45,863 bases of DNA from an uncultured Clostridia bacterium. Lineage in GTDB: Bacteria; Bacillota; Clostridia; TANB77; CAG-508. The stretch spans positions 1 through 45,863 of the forward strand of contig CAKPHD010000007.1 of assembly GCA_934155625.1 (NCBI GenBank), in the 5' to 3' direction. The notes beneath the pieces are model-generated. The model was not told where the DNA came from and did not search any database. It saw nothing but the letters and a program-made list of their open reading frames with translations. Position 1 is the stretch's first letter. Each line of letters opens with the position of its first letter. Shown one piece after another: positions 31,595 to 39,124 of the stretch. A program made the position numbers and the translations under genes.

Positions 31595-32332
31595 TTATAA
31601 TAATCCAAATATTCTCATTGCTAATCCTAATATTCCTTCTGTCATTGAATCTATAAGTGGTGAAATTAGTCTTCCTGCAATTCCTGTTATCCATATAATT
31701 AAAAATATAAAATAAAATATTTGTTGATTATTTATAAACCATGTTTTTGCATTTCTTGGTAGTATTGGCAAAAATATTTTTGAACCATCTAATGGTGGTA
31801 ATGGTATTAAGTTAAATACTCCAAGACCTATATTCATTGTAATAATACTTGCTACTATTGCTATTATTATTGTTCCTACTTTATTTAATAAAAAGCCTGC
31901 TCCTGCAAATTTTATTATTGCACAATAAATTAGTGCAAATATTATTGCTGTAATAAAATTCATTAATGGTCCTGCAAATGATACTATTGCATCTGCTTTT
32001 TCTACTGAAATATTTCTATTATAATTTCTTGGATCTATTTCTACTGGCTTTCCCCATCCTATATGTGCAAATAATAACATTGCTAATCCTAATGGATCAA
32101 CATGGTCAAATGGGTTTAAGCTTAATCTACCTTGTCTTACAGGTGTATCATCTCCTAATTTGTATGCTGCAAATGCATGACCAAACTCGTGTACTGTTAT
32201 TGCTAACAATACTGCTGGTATTGATAATATCAAACTAAATATTCCACTTGTTCCATAACTCATTAATGATATTACTACCAATATTCCAATTATTATATAT
32301 AATGTTCTTTTATCTATATTAAATCCAAACAT
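31595..32332 (-). CDS. Site-2-protease family zinc metalloprotease
   Basis: A 245-aa polytopic membrane protease of the M50 family. The zinc site HEFGH lies in TVHEFGHAFAAYKLGD near residue 45, and the third ligand is in NLIPLPPLDGSKIF near residue 185. About five or six membrane helices, no PDZ or CBS domain: this is the short bacterial group III type, related to SpoIVFB-like and YwhC-like proteins. Family members cut regulatory proteins within the membrane; the substrate is unknown. The start has TAGGAG upstream. It is in the apparent lysS-fic-S2P-tsaD-phosphoesterase transcript. Confidence 0.93.
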   Translation of the reverse strand: MFGFNIDKRTLYIIIGILVVISLMSYGTSGIFSLILSIPAVLLAITVHEFGHAFAAYKLGDDTPVRQGRLSLNPFDHVDPLGLAMLLFAHIGWGKPVEIDPRNYNRNISVEKADAIVSFAGPLMNFITAIIFALIYCAIIKFAGAGFLLNKVGTIIIAIVASIITMNIGLGVFNLIPLPPLDGSKIFLPILPRNAKTWFINNQQIFYFIFLIIWITGIAGRLISPLIDSMTEGILGLAMRIFGLL

Positions 32333-32366
32333 ATATTGCTCCTATCTTCCCCTGAATTTTCTTTTA

Positions 32367-32972
32367 TTATACTTCGTCTGTTTTAAATGATAGATAACCT
32401 TCATATAAATAGCTGTTATCAATACCTTTCATATATACTTCTCTATCATTTGTTTTATTAGTTAAAGCTTGTTTTAATAGGTCTTTAATTTCTGTATCTT
32501 TTATCGGGCTGCGTTCCATTGCAAGCAAATAATCTGTTTTATCAACCTTGCTCCAATCAACTACTAAGTGAAGTTCCTTCTTTAATATTAGGTCTAGCCA
32601 AATTCTTGTACTTCTTCCATTTCCTTCTCTAAATGGATGTGCAATATTCATTTCTACATATTTTTCTATTATTTCTTCATATGTTGATTGGGGCATTTTT
32701 TCAATATTTTTAACAGCTTCTTCAATGTAAGCAAGAGGGGTAAATCTAAAATTCCCCTTTGCTATATTTACTTTTCTTATTTCTCCTGCAAATTCATATA
32801 TTTCTTCAAATAAATATTTATGAATTGCTTTTAAAGATTGAAATGTTCCTGCATCTAGTGTATTTAAATATTCTGTATCAAACATTTTCTTTGCTCTTTT
32901 TTTACTAATTTTTTCTTCTTCTCTAGCCAATTCTGCTGGGTCTGTAATGTTTAATTTATTTTCTAAAATCAT
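32367..32972 (-). CDS. fic: Fic-domain protein, class III (self-inhibited)
   Basis: A 201-aa Fic protein that modifies targets with AMP (or another phosphate-containing group) using ATP. The active site HPFREGNGRSTRIW is canonical, with the catalytic His near residue 112, and the flap region is at about residues 75-82 (GNFRFTPL). The C-terminal inhibitory helix of class III Fics is visible: Ser187-x3-Glu191-Gly192 in GIDNSYLYEGY. Thus it should carry its own brake and need no separate antitoxin. The start has a GGGAG site. It follows lysS by 17 bases. The target is unknown; related enzymes modify gyrase or topoisomerase IV. Confidence 0.92.
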   Translation of the reverse strand: MILENKLNITDPAELAREEEKISKKRAKKMFDTEYLNTLDAGTFQSLKAIHKYLFEEIYEFAGEIRKVNIAKGNFRFTPLAYIEEAVKNIEKMPQSTYEEIIEKYVEMNIAHPFREGNGRSTRIWLDLILKKELHLVVDWSKVDKTDYLLAMERSPIKDTEIKDLLKQALTNKTNDREVYMKGIDNSYLYEGYLSFKTDEV

Positions 32973-32989
32973 TATTAACTCCCTATATA

Positions 32990-34483
32990 TTAATTTAATG
33001 GTTTCATTGTTGGAAATAGTAATACATCTCTTATTGATGCAGAATCTGTTAATAGCATAACTAATCTATCGATTCCTATTCCAAGTCCACCTGTTGGAGG
33101 CATACCATATTCAAGTGCATTAATATAATCTTCATCCATCATTCCAGCTTCTTCATCTCCATTTTCTCTTGCTGCAATTTCTTCTTTAAATCTTTCATAT
33201 TGATCTATTGGATCATTTAGTTCTGAGAATGAATTTCCATATTCTCTTCCTCCTATAAATGCCTCAAATCTTTCTGTTAATCTTGGATCTTTTGGTGTTT
33301 TTTTGGCAAGTGGTGATATTTCTACTGGATAATCATATATAAATGTTGGTTGAATTATTGTCTTTTCAACGTATTCATCAAAGAATAAACTTATTATATG
33401 TCCTCTTGTTTCTTTTCCTACTGGAATTTCTATATTTCTTTCTTTTGCTATTGCTACAGCTTCTTCATCTGAATTAATTTCATTAAAATTCACTCCACAT
33501 GCTTCTTTTATTGAATCTATCATAGAAATTCTTTTCCATTTTCCACCTAAATCAATTTCAGTTCCTTGATATGTTAATTTTGTTGTTCCACACACTTTCA
33601 TTGCACAACTTTTAAATATTTCTTCTGTTATATCCATCATATCGTGATAATTTTCATATGCAGAATATAATTCTATTGATGTAAATTCCGGATTATGTCT
33701 TATATCCATTCCTTCATTTCTAAATATTCTTCCAATTTCATATACTTTGTCATATCCCCCTACAATTAATCTTTTTAAATTTAATTCTGTAGCAATTCTA
33801 AGGTACATATCTATGTCTAATGTATTATGATGTGTAACAAATGGTCTTGCTGTAGCTCCTCCTGATATAGTATTTAATACGGGAGTCTCAACTTCCAAAT
33901 ATCCTTTTTCATCTAATATTCTTCTTATTTCACTAATAATTTGACTTCTTTTTCTGAATGTTTCTTTAACTTCAGGATTCATTATTAAATCTACATATCT
34001 TTGTCTATATCTTAAATCTACATCTTTTAAACCATGGAATTTTTCTGGTAATGGTCTTAATGATTTTGATAATAATGTTACTTCTTTTGCATGTACAGAT
34101 ATTTCTTCTGTTCTTGTTTTAAATACAAAACCAGTTATTCCTATAATATCTCCAATATCCCATGTTTTGAATGCTTTGTAGCTTTCTTCTCCTAAATCGT
34201 TTATACTTACATAACTTTGGATTTTTTCATCACTGTCTTGTATTGTACAGAATGATGCTTTTCCCATTATTCTTTTTGCTATTATTCTTCCTGCTACTGT
34301 TACATCTTTGTTTTCGAATTCTTCATATTTTGATTTTATTTCTCCTGCTGTATTTGTTCTGTTGAATTTTGTTATTTCAAATGGATCTTTTCCTTGTTCT
34401 TGTAATTCTTTTAATTTATCTTTTCTTATTTGTATTAAATGATTTTCATCTAATTCTATTTCTTGATTTTTGTTTTCTTGCAT
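32990..34483 (-). CDS. lysS: LysS, class II lysyl-tRNA synthetase
   Basis: A 497-aa cytoplasmic synthetase charging tRNA-Lys. The N-terminal OB-fold anticodon-binding domain spans about 50-165 (VTVAGRIIAKRIMGKASF). The catalytic domain carries class II motif 1 around FRKRSQIISEIRRILDEKGYLEVETPVL, shown here as VETPVLNTISGGATARPF, motif 2 as FRNEGMDIRHNPEFTSIELY, shortened to FRNEGMDIRHNPEFT, and motif 3 as GGLGIGIDRLVMLL. The length is standard. It has a strong promoter 30-70 bases upstream and no T-box leader. It starts the transcript that continues through fic and the site-2 protease gene. Confidence 0.97.
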   Translation of the reverse strand: MQENKNQEIELDENHLIQIRKDKLKELQEQGKDPFEITKFNRTNTAGEIKSKYEEFENKDVTVAGRIIAKRIMGKASFCTIQDSDEKIQSYVSINDLGEESYKAFKTWDIGDIIGITGFVFKTRTEEISVHAKEVTLLSKSLRPLPEKFHGLKDVDLRYRQRYVDLIMNPEVKETFRKRSQIISEIRRILDEKGYLEVETPVLNTISGGATARPFVTHHNTLDIDMYLRIATELNLKRLIVGGYDKVYEIGRIFRNEGMDIRHNPEFTSIELYSAYENYHDMMDITEEIFKSCAMKVCGTTKLTYQGTEIDLGGKWKRISMIDSIKEACGVNFNEINSDEEAVAIAKERNIEIPVGKETRGHIISLFFDEYVEKTIIQPTFIYDYPVEISPLAKKTPKDPRLTERFEAFIGGREYGNSFSELNDPIDQYERFKEEIAARENGDEEAGMMDEDYINALEYGMPPTGGLGIGIDRLVMLLTDSASIRDVLLFPTMKPLN

Positions 34484-34521
34484 TTTCTATTCTCTCCTTT
34501 TTTCTCCAATTATACAGAAAT

Positions 34522-34550
34522 ATTATAGTTTATTTTGCTTCAAAAATCAA
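34522..34550 (-). promoter_or_regulatory. Promoter of lysS
   Basis: TTGATT (34545-34550), 17 bases, TATAAT (34522-34527) on the minus strand. The start should be near 34515, leaving a 32-base leader, too short for a T-box. Confidence 0.75.
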
Positions 34551-34591
34551 GCTTTTATGTAAAATATTGCATAATTAATTTGGGTTTTCTA

Positions 34592-34620
34592 TTGCTTTTT
34601 TTATTTTTATATACTATAAT
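34592..34620 (+). promoter_or_regulatory. Promoter of tRNA-Thr
   Basis: TTGCTT (34592-34597), 17 bases, TATAAT (34615-34620) on the plus strand, with the tRNA starting 12 bases later. Confidence 0.75.
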
Positions 34621-34631
34621 ATTTTTGATTT

Positions 34632-34707
34632 GCCTGCATAGCTCAGTTGGTAGAGTGCAGCCTTGGTAAGGCTGAGGTCACGGGTTCAATTCCCGTTGTA
34701 GGCTCCA
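34632..34707 (+). tRNA. tRNA-Thr (anticodon GGT)
   Basis: A complete 76-base cloverleaf. The acceptor stem is GCCTGCA with TGTAGGC, the D arm GCTC-AGTTGGTA-GAGT, and the anticodon stem CAGCC/GGCTG around TTGGTAA, so the anticodon is GGT and it reads threonine codon ACC (and ACU by wobble). The T arm is ACGGG-TTCAATT-CCCGT. The discriminator is T and the 3' CCA is encoded. It has its own promoter. Confidence 0.97.
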
Positions 34708-35131
34708 ACGACATGTCTATTCGAACTTTTTATAGGATAGAGAACTTCAAAATCAATCAAAAAATAGCATTTTTGTTTCAGCAGCTAAATTTACTGAAAA
34801 TAAAGACATTTAAAATAGATTTTTTTCTTTAGGAAAAAAATCTATTTTAAATGCTTGCAAGAAAAACCAACATTTCATATTTGATGAGCACGAAGCTTTA
34901 CCAGAAGAAGTGAAAATGATACTTTTTCTTTTAGAGTGCGGAAATATTTCAGAAGATACTGGAATTGAAATAATCGATAAATTCAATCTCCATAAATCTA
35001 TTATTAAAGCTATGCTTAAAATGAATACTAAGTATGAGCTTTCGCTTGTGGCTAAAAATAATGAAGTAAGATAGGCTATTCTTGTTCACCATAATTGTAC
35101 TCTTGATATGGCAAGAAACATGTTTAATTAA
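34708..35131 (+). pseudogene. Decayed LRV-like ORF downstream of tRNA-Thr
   Basis: This 480-base stretch before the DUF4363 gene has no intact gene. From 34814 a plus-strand frame is open for 86 codons to a TAG at 35072. It reads EEVKMILFLLECGNISEDTG, then KMNTKYELSLVAKNNEVR, and after the stop continues as AILVHHNCTLDMARNMFN to a TAA at 35129. The pattern recalls LRV repeats as in the gene at 16876, so it is probably the tail of a degraded solenoid gene. The first part (34708-34806) shows nothing recognisable. A 21-bp perfect inverted repeat interrupts the upstream end. Confidence 0.55.
34807..34853. repeat. Perfect 21-bp inverted repeat next to tRNA-Thr
   Basis: The arm at 34807-34827 (begins CATTTAAAATAGAT, ends in a T-run and C) is exactly complementary to 34833-34853 with a 5-base loop. 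It is AT-rich with poly-T/poly-A near the loop. It lies 100 bases past the tRNA and at the upstream edge of the decayed ORF. Confidence 0.8.
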
Positions 35132-35143
35132 GTAAGATAATAC

Positions 35144-35177
35144 CACATCAAAAATCTATTAATATGATTTAGATGTG
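35144..35177 (+). terminator. Terminator after the decayed ORF
   Basis: CACATC (35144-35149) and GATGTG (35172-35177) pair, extended inward by AAATC/GATTT, and are followed by TTTTTT on the plus strand. It may end the tRNA-Thr transcript or the former ORF. Confidence 0.7.
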
Positions 35178-35189
35178 TTTTTTATATAT

Positions 35190-35573
35190 TTAAAATATAT
35201 TAACTAAATTAAACTTATATTTTTCTTGAATATGTTCAAGCACGAACTTTCCAACATCAAATTCTGAAGCAGCAGAAGAATAATCTTCTGTTTGGATATA
35301 ACTTTTTGCAGATACTATAGCAGTATCTACTTTTTCAAGTTCATCATGTTCTATATAACAGGCTAACTTATCATGTTTTTTATTCCACATTTCATCTAAT
35401 TCTGTTATTTTTTTATCTATCTTGTCTTTATTTTCTTCAATTGCTAACTCTTTTAGTTCTGCAAATATTTTTGTTATATCTTTTGTTATTTTATTTGTAT
35501 AATTTTGAGTAAACATATCTAATGAAAAAATAGAAGCTACAATTATAACACATATCACCGTCTCTTTCAGCAT
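35190..35573 (-). CDS. DUF4363-family membrane-anchored protein
   Basis: A 127-aa protein with one N-terminal hydrophobic helix (VICVIIVASIFSLDMF) and a helical extracytoplasmic domain: LAIEENKDKIDKKITELDEMWNKKHDK, shown as ITELDEMWNKKHDKLACYIE, then SAKSYIQTEDYSSAASEFDV. This matches the clostridial DUF4363 family, which is regularly encoded beside DUF421 proteins, as here (18 bases after the DUF421 gene). Its function is unknown; the pair may act together at the membrane, perhaps in spores. The start at 35573 overlaps a GGTGGAG site closely. Confidence 0.8.
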   Translation of the reverse strand: MLKETVICVIIVASIFSLDMFTQNYTNKITKDITKIFAELKELAIEENKDKIDKKITELDEMWNKKHDKLACYIEHDELEKVDTAIVSAKSYIQTEDYSSAASEFDVGKFVLEHIQEKYKFNLVNIF

Positions 35574-35591
35574 TGCTCCACCATCCTTTTT

Positions 35592-36263
35592 TTATTTTTT
35601 TAATGGCTGACAAAAAAATTGATTTTTCCCATCAATTGTCACTATTAATGCTTCTTCTGGTTTAATCCCAAATTTTTCGGTTTGCTTTTGTAGCCATACA
35701 TAATTTTTTCCTAATTTTTCTAAGTTTTTATACATTATCTTTCCATCAACCACTAAATCGTACGGAATTCCTTCATATTGTGGTTCAATCTCAAAATCTT
35801 CCGGTGTTGCAGGTCTTTTATTTGGTTTTGGAATTACTGTCACTTGTCCACTTGTTTCTAAAACGGCATATTCAACATCTCCTATATTAAATATATTATT
35901 GTCTCTTAGCCTTTCTTCTAGCTCATTTATTGTAAACCTTTCTCTTTTAAGAACTTCTTCATCTATCTTTCCCCTAAATATTAATATTGAAGGCTTTCCA
36001 CATATTATTTCTCTAATTTTTGTGCTTTTCATATTCAACATAGATATTACAAGATGCATTACTAATAATCCAAGTATTGGTATTATTCCATTTGATATTG
36101 GCACTCCTGTTTCTGTCATTGGTAAACTTGCTAAATCTGCAATCATTATTGAAATTGCTAATTCAAATGGTTGAAGTTGCCCTATTTCGCGTTTTCCCAT
36201 TAATCTCATTACTATTAATACAATTATGTATAATACAATTGCTCTAAAAAATGTTATTAGCAT
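35592..36263 (-). CDS. DUF421 (YetF-like) membrane protein
   Basis: A 223-aa protein of the YetF/DUF421 family. Three N-terminal membrane helices include the family signature VMRLMGKREIGQLQPFELAI and the next motif IMIADLASLPMTETGVPISN. The soluble C-terminal part (about 85-223) has the usual RGKIDEEVLKRERFTINELE and the GDVEYAVLETSGQVTVIPK region. Bacillus relatives occur in spore membranes in some cases, but biochemistry is lacking. I start at ATG 36263, eight bases after GGAGG; an upstream TTG lies within that spacer. Forms an operon with the DUF4363 gene. Confidence 0.9.
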   Translation of the reverse strand: MLITFFRAIVLYIIVLIVMRLMGKREIGQLQPFELAISIMIADLASLPMTETGVPISNGIIPILGLLVMHLVISMLNMKSTKIREIICGKPSILIFRGKIDEEVLKRERFTINELEERLRDNNIFNIGDVEYAVLETSGQVTVIPKPNKRPATPEDFEIEPQYEGIPYDLVVDGKIMYKNLEKLGKNYVWLQKQTEKFGIKPEEALIVTIDGKNQFFCQPLKK

Positions 36264-36409
36264 CAAATTTCCTCCATTTTAATTTATATATATTTTTCAC
36301 ATTTTTTAGGTATTTATACGATTTTTGTATAATTATTTTTTTGTTGTAAATAATATTGATATAACCTTGAAAAAATAAAATTGTAAAAACTAATAAGGAG
36401 GTTTTTGAT

Positions 36410-36781
36410 ATGTCAAATTCTCAAAGTAATAGCACTACAGGTGCTTCTACAGTTTGGCAAATTGTTGGTAGATTAGTTACAGCTGCTATAGTTTTGGCCA
36501 TTACAGCATTTTTTACACCTAACTTTACTATAAACAATATATGGTCTTTAGCTCTTGCTGCAGTTGTTTTAACAATAATGGATTATTTAATAATCAAATT
36601 TACAGGTCTACATGCAAGTCCATTTGGTAAAGGATTTGTTGGATTTGCTTTAGCTGCTATTATTTTATATTTTACACAGTATTTTGTAGCTGGTTATTCT
36701 ATTTCTTGGATGGCCGCTATAATCGGTGCTTTAATTTATGGAGTGGTAGATTACTTTATACCTGGAACTCAACAGATGTAA
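36410..36781 (+). CDS. Small four-helix membrane protein (DUF2512-like)
   Basis: A 123-aa membrane protein with four hydrophobic segments (about 20-40, 47-65, 75-93 and 98-115). The spacing and the YLIIKFTG loop recall the DUF2512 family of Bacillus and Clostridium, and more loosely holin-like proteins, but I am not sure of the family. The N-terminal 15 residues are polar and Ser/Thr-rich. The start has a perfect GGAGG. The gene is divergent from DUF421 and ends 28 bases before a structured repeat element that can serve as its terminator. Confidence 0.7.
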   Translation: MSNSQSNSTTGASTVWQIVGRLVTAAIVLAITAFFTPNFTINNIWSLALAAVVLTIMDYLIIKFTGLHASPFGKGFVGFALAAIILYFTQYFVAGYSISWMAAIIGALIYGVVDYFIPGTQQM

Positions 36782-36808
36782 AAAAATACGACTTTTATAT
36801 AAAATATT

Positions 36809-36953
36809 CAAAATGTCCAGTAATATAATATTTTTCACACCTTGGTGTCGCAACTTTCAATTTTATTTATTGACAGTTGCTCCATTTCGCATTCGCTTCG
36901 CTCATTTGCTCGCTTACGCGGTGTTTCAAAATATTATATTACTGGACATTTTG
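36809..36953. repeat. Structured intergenic element, copy B
   Basis: Outer arms 36809-36834 and 36928-36953 form a perfect 26-bp inverted repeat, extended by ACACC/GGTGT. Inside are CTTGGTGTCGCAACT, the hairpin GCAACT/AGTTGC continued by TCAAT/ATTGA across one mismatch, and CGCATTCGCTTCGCTCATTT with GCTCGCTTACGCG. The interior matches copy A at 12.1 kb, but the outer arms do not. It lies between two convergent genes and would act as a bidirectional terminator. Confidence 0.88.
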
Positions 36954-36973
36954 TTTAATATTGTTAAAAGCAG

Positions 36974-37639
36974 TTATTTTTTTACTATTATTTCGTTTTG
37001 GTTCTTGTATATGCTGTTTTCTGGTACAACTCCTCTTACTGATGATAGTGGATATATGTTTGTATTTTTTCCAATAACACTTCCTGGATTTAATACACTT
37101 CCACATCCTACTTCTACACAGTCTCCAAGCATTGCTCCAAATTTTTTCAATCCTGTTTCTATTTTTTCTTCTCCATTTTTTACAATTACTAATTTCTTAT
37201 CTGATTTTACATTTGATGTTATTGACCCTGCTCCCATATGAGATTTGTAACCTAATATAGAATCTCCTACATAATTGTAATGTGGTACTTGAACATTATT
37301 AAATAATATTACATTTTTTAATTCTGTAGAATTTCCTACTACTGCATTATTGCCTACAATAGCATTGCCTCTAATAAATGCACAATGTCTAACTTCAGCA
37401 TTTTCGCCAATTATTGCTGGGCCTTTTATATATGCAGATGGATATACATTAGCAGATTTTGCAATCCATATATTTTCACCTTTTTGCTCATAAATGTCTT
37501 TATCTAACATTGGCCCTATTTCTAATATAAATTTGCTTATCTCAGGTAAAGCTTCCCATGGATATTCAAATTTTTCTAATAAGTCTTTAGCTATTGTTTC
37601 TTCTAAATTATATAAATTTTTAATCTTACAATTTTTCAT
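36974..37639 (-). CDS. Left-handed beta-helix acyltransferase, GlmU C-domain-like
   Basis: A 221-aa hexapeptide-repeat protein. Residues 60-205 form a left-handed beta-helix: IAKSANVYPSAYIKGPAIIG, then IRGNAIVGNNAVVGNSTELK, the HYNYVGDSILGYKSHMGAGS segment, and a final PGSVIGKNTNIYPLSSVRG. The HYNYVGDS...GAGSITSN stretch resembles the active-site region of the GlmU acetyltransferase domain (HLTYIGDA...GAGTITCN), including the histidine. The N-terminal 55 residues are helical. It lies 43 bases downstream of a uridylyltransferase gene, so the pair may together do the job of GlmU in UDP-GlcNAc synthesis. Other sugar-nucleotide roles are possible. Hexapeptide fold certain, reaction inferred. Confidence 0.8.
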   Translation of the reverse strand: MKNCKIKNLYNLEETIAKDLLEKFEYPWEALPEISKFILEIGPMLDKDIYEQKGENIWIAKSANVYPSAYIKGPAIIGENAEVRHCAFIRGNAIVGNNAVVGNSTELKNVILFNNVQVPHYNYVGDSILGYKSHMGAGSITSNVKSDKKLVIVKNGEEKIETGLKKFGAMLGDCVEVGCGSVLNPGSVIGKNTNIYPLSSVRGVVPENSIYKNQNEIIVKK

Positions 37640-37659
37640 ATTTGTCCTCCATTGATCAT

Positions 37660-37681
37660 TTGGTACCGGTTCTGTTTTGTG
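37660..37681. repeat. Degenerate ACCGGT repeat
   Basis: TGGTACCGGTTCTG at 37661 shares the GGTACC and ACCGGTTCT elements of the feoA-associated units. The inverted arms are mostly lost. It lies in the 42-base gap between the two sugar-nucleotide genes. Confidence 0.5.
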
Positions 37682-38938
37682 CTATTTTGTAACAGCTTGT
37701 TTCGCATAAAATTTTTCATATAATTCTTTTGCTGTTCTTGGACTATCTACACCTTCTTTATTTTTTACAGGCGCAAAGTCATCTTCACGTTTTCCACGAA
37801 GAATAGCAATATCATCAAAGAATTCAAATGCGTCAAATATAAATGATTCAAACTTGTATGAATTTGGTTCTGTTGGTATTACTTCTTTTCCATCTTCGTC
37901 TATATATGCATTTTTCTTGTGTGCACTATGATACATTAATATTTCATTACTTATTTTTTCTACTGCATCTATTGTATATAAATTACACATGATGTGTGAC
38001 TCACCATATTTTAGCTCTCCATCATTGTCTACTTCTTCTGCCATTTTTTCTGGAAGTTCTGTATATTCTATTACTTTTGGGTGTCCGTTCATTTTGCAGA
38101 ATACCCCTACTCTTTCGTGTGGATTTGCTTTTACTACTGATTTTGAAGCTATTTGAACATTTTGGTCTATTGCCATTCCAAGTAGTGTTACATCAACCAT
38201 TTTTAATAATGCATTATCTACACTACCAATAAATATCCATTTTACTCCTCTTTCTTTCATGTCTGCTAAACATCCACTTGCACGTAGTGACGCATAAGTT
38301 CCACCATTTCCATCTGATGCTTCTCTTATTTTAAAGTCTTTTCCTATAAGTAGTTTTCCTTCTTCATCTACTAATGGTAACTCACTTTGTGTAAAGATTG
38401 TTACATAATTTTTGTCATAACCAAAATAGTTGTTTTTTTCTAAAAATTCTACTGTTTGTTGATTATTTTCTTTACTTGTCATTATGTACCAAGGAATTGT
38501 TACTCCATATTTTTGGTTTGCTTCTTTTAAGTTTTCTGTTAAAATTTCAAATAAGTATTTTCCTTTTCCATATACATCTAATTTAAATGTTCCTTTTGGT
38601 CCTGGATGCCCAAGTCTTGTACCTTGACCTCCGGCCATTGTTACTACTGCATATTTTCCACTTCTTACAGCATTTTCTCCAAGTTCGTCAAATTTGTTTC
38701 TTTGTTCTACTGTAAGTTTTGCTTTATCTAAATATTTTAATGGTTCTATTTTACTTTCTTTAAATTCTATCGCCTTTTTGGTGTTATGGTATAACTCCAT
38801 TATTTGATGGAAATCAATTGAATTTATTTGTTTTATTAATTCATCTTGTTGTTTTTCATCTAATTTCTTTAGTAACTTTATTATATGTTCTTGTTTATAT
38901 TCCTTTAGTATGTCTATTGTATCTTGTAATTTATCCAT
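37682..38938 (-). CDS. UDP-sugar pyrophosphorylase (UDPGP family)
   Basis: A 418-aa nucleotidyltransferase making a UDP-sugar from UTP and a sugar 1-phosphate. The signature MAGGQGTRLGHPGPKGTF (uridine/phosphate loop) and the downstream EASDGNGGTYASLRASG, IFIGSVDNALLKMVD (metal and sugar), and GVFCKMNGHPKVIEYTEL match the eukaryote-type UDP-GlcNAc pyrophosphorylase/UDPGP family, not the bacterial GalU or GlmU N-domain. The most probable sugar is GlcNAc-1-P. The start at 38938 has AAAGGA upstream. It is the first gene of a two-gene unit with the hexapeptide-repeat protein. Confidence 0.9.
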   Translation of the reverse strand: MDKLQDTIDILKEYKQEHIIKLLKKLDEKQQDELIKQINSIDFHQIMELYHNTKKAIEFKESKIEPLKYLDKAKLTVEQRNKFDELGENAVRSGKYAVVTMAGGQGTRLGHPGPKGTFKLDVYGKGKYLFEILTENLKEANQKYGVTIPWYIMTSKENNQQTVEFLEKNNYFGYDKNYVTIFTQSELPLVDEEGKLLIGKDFKIREASDGNGGTYASLRASGCLADMKERGVKWIFIGSVDNALLKMVDVTLLGMAIDQNVQIASKSVVKANPHERVGVFCKMNGHPKVIEYTELPEKMAEEVDNDGELKYGESHIMCNLYTIDAVEKISNEILMYHSAHKKNAYIDEDGKEVIPTEPNSYKFESFIFDAFEFFDDIAILRGKREDDFAPVKNKEGVDSPRTAKELYEKFYAKQAVTK

Positions 38939-39060
38939 TTTGATTCCGTCCTTTCCTGTTTTATTTTTATTACTAAAACAGTTTTTGTATATTATATGTA
39001 TTTTAACAGCCCAATTCTATCACATTAAAGTTTTTTTAGCAAGTTTTTTTTACATGTCTG

Positions 39061-39089
39061 TCATATTATTAAAAATTAGTCCATATATA
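39061..39089 (+). promoter_or_regulatory. Sigma-E-like promoter of spoIVA
   Basis: TCATATT (39061-39067), 14 bases, CATATATA (39082-39089) on the plus strand. The sporulation sigma-E consensus is kmATATT, 13-15 bases, CATAYAHT; only the last base differs. It lies 35 bases before the spoIVA start and fits mother-cell expression. Confidence 0.65.
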
Positions 39090-39124
39090 TTAATAAAAGT
39101 TTGTCTATCAAGGAGGTATTATAG

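Noticed and set aside
34484..34630. T-box riboswitch before lysS
   Set aside because: The predicted leader is only about 32 bases and contains no T-box sequence or antiterminator.
34632..35131. tRNA-Thr as an integration site for a genomic island
   Set aside because: I found no second copy of the tRNA 3' end in the window and no integrase; only a short decayed ORF follows.
38957..38981. CTGTTTT/AAAACAG hairpin upstream of the UDPGP gene as a regulatory leader
   Set aside because: The stem is short, AT-rich and without conserved context; it may be chance.
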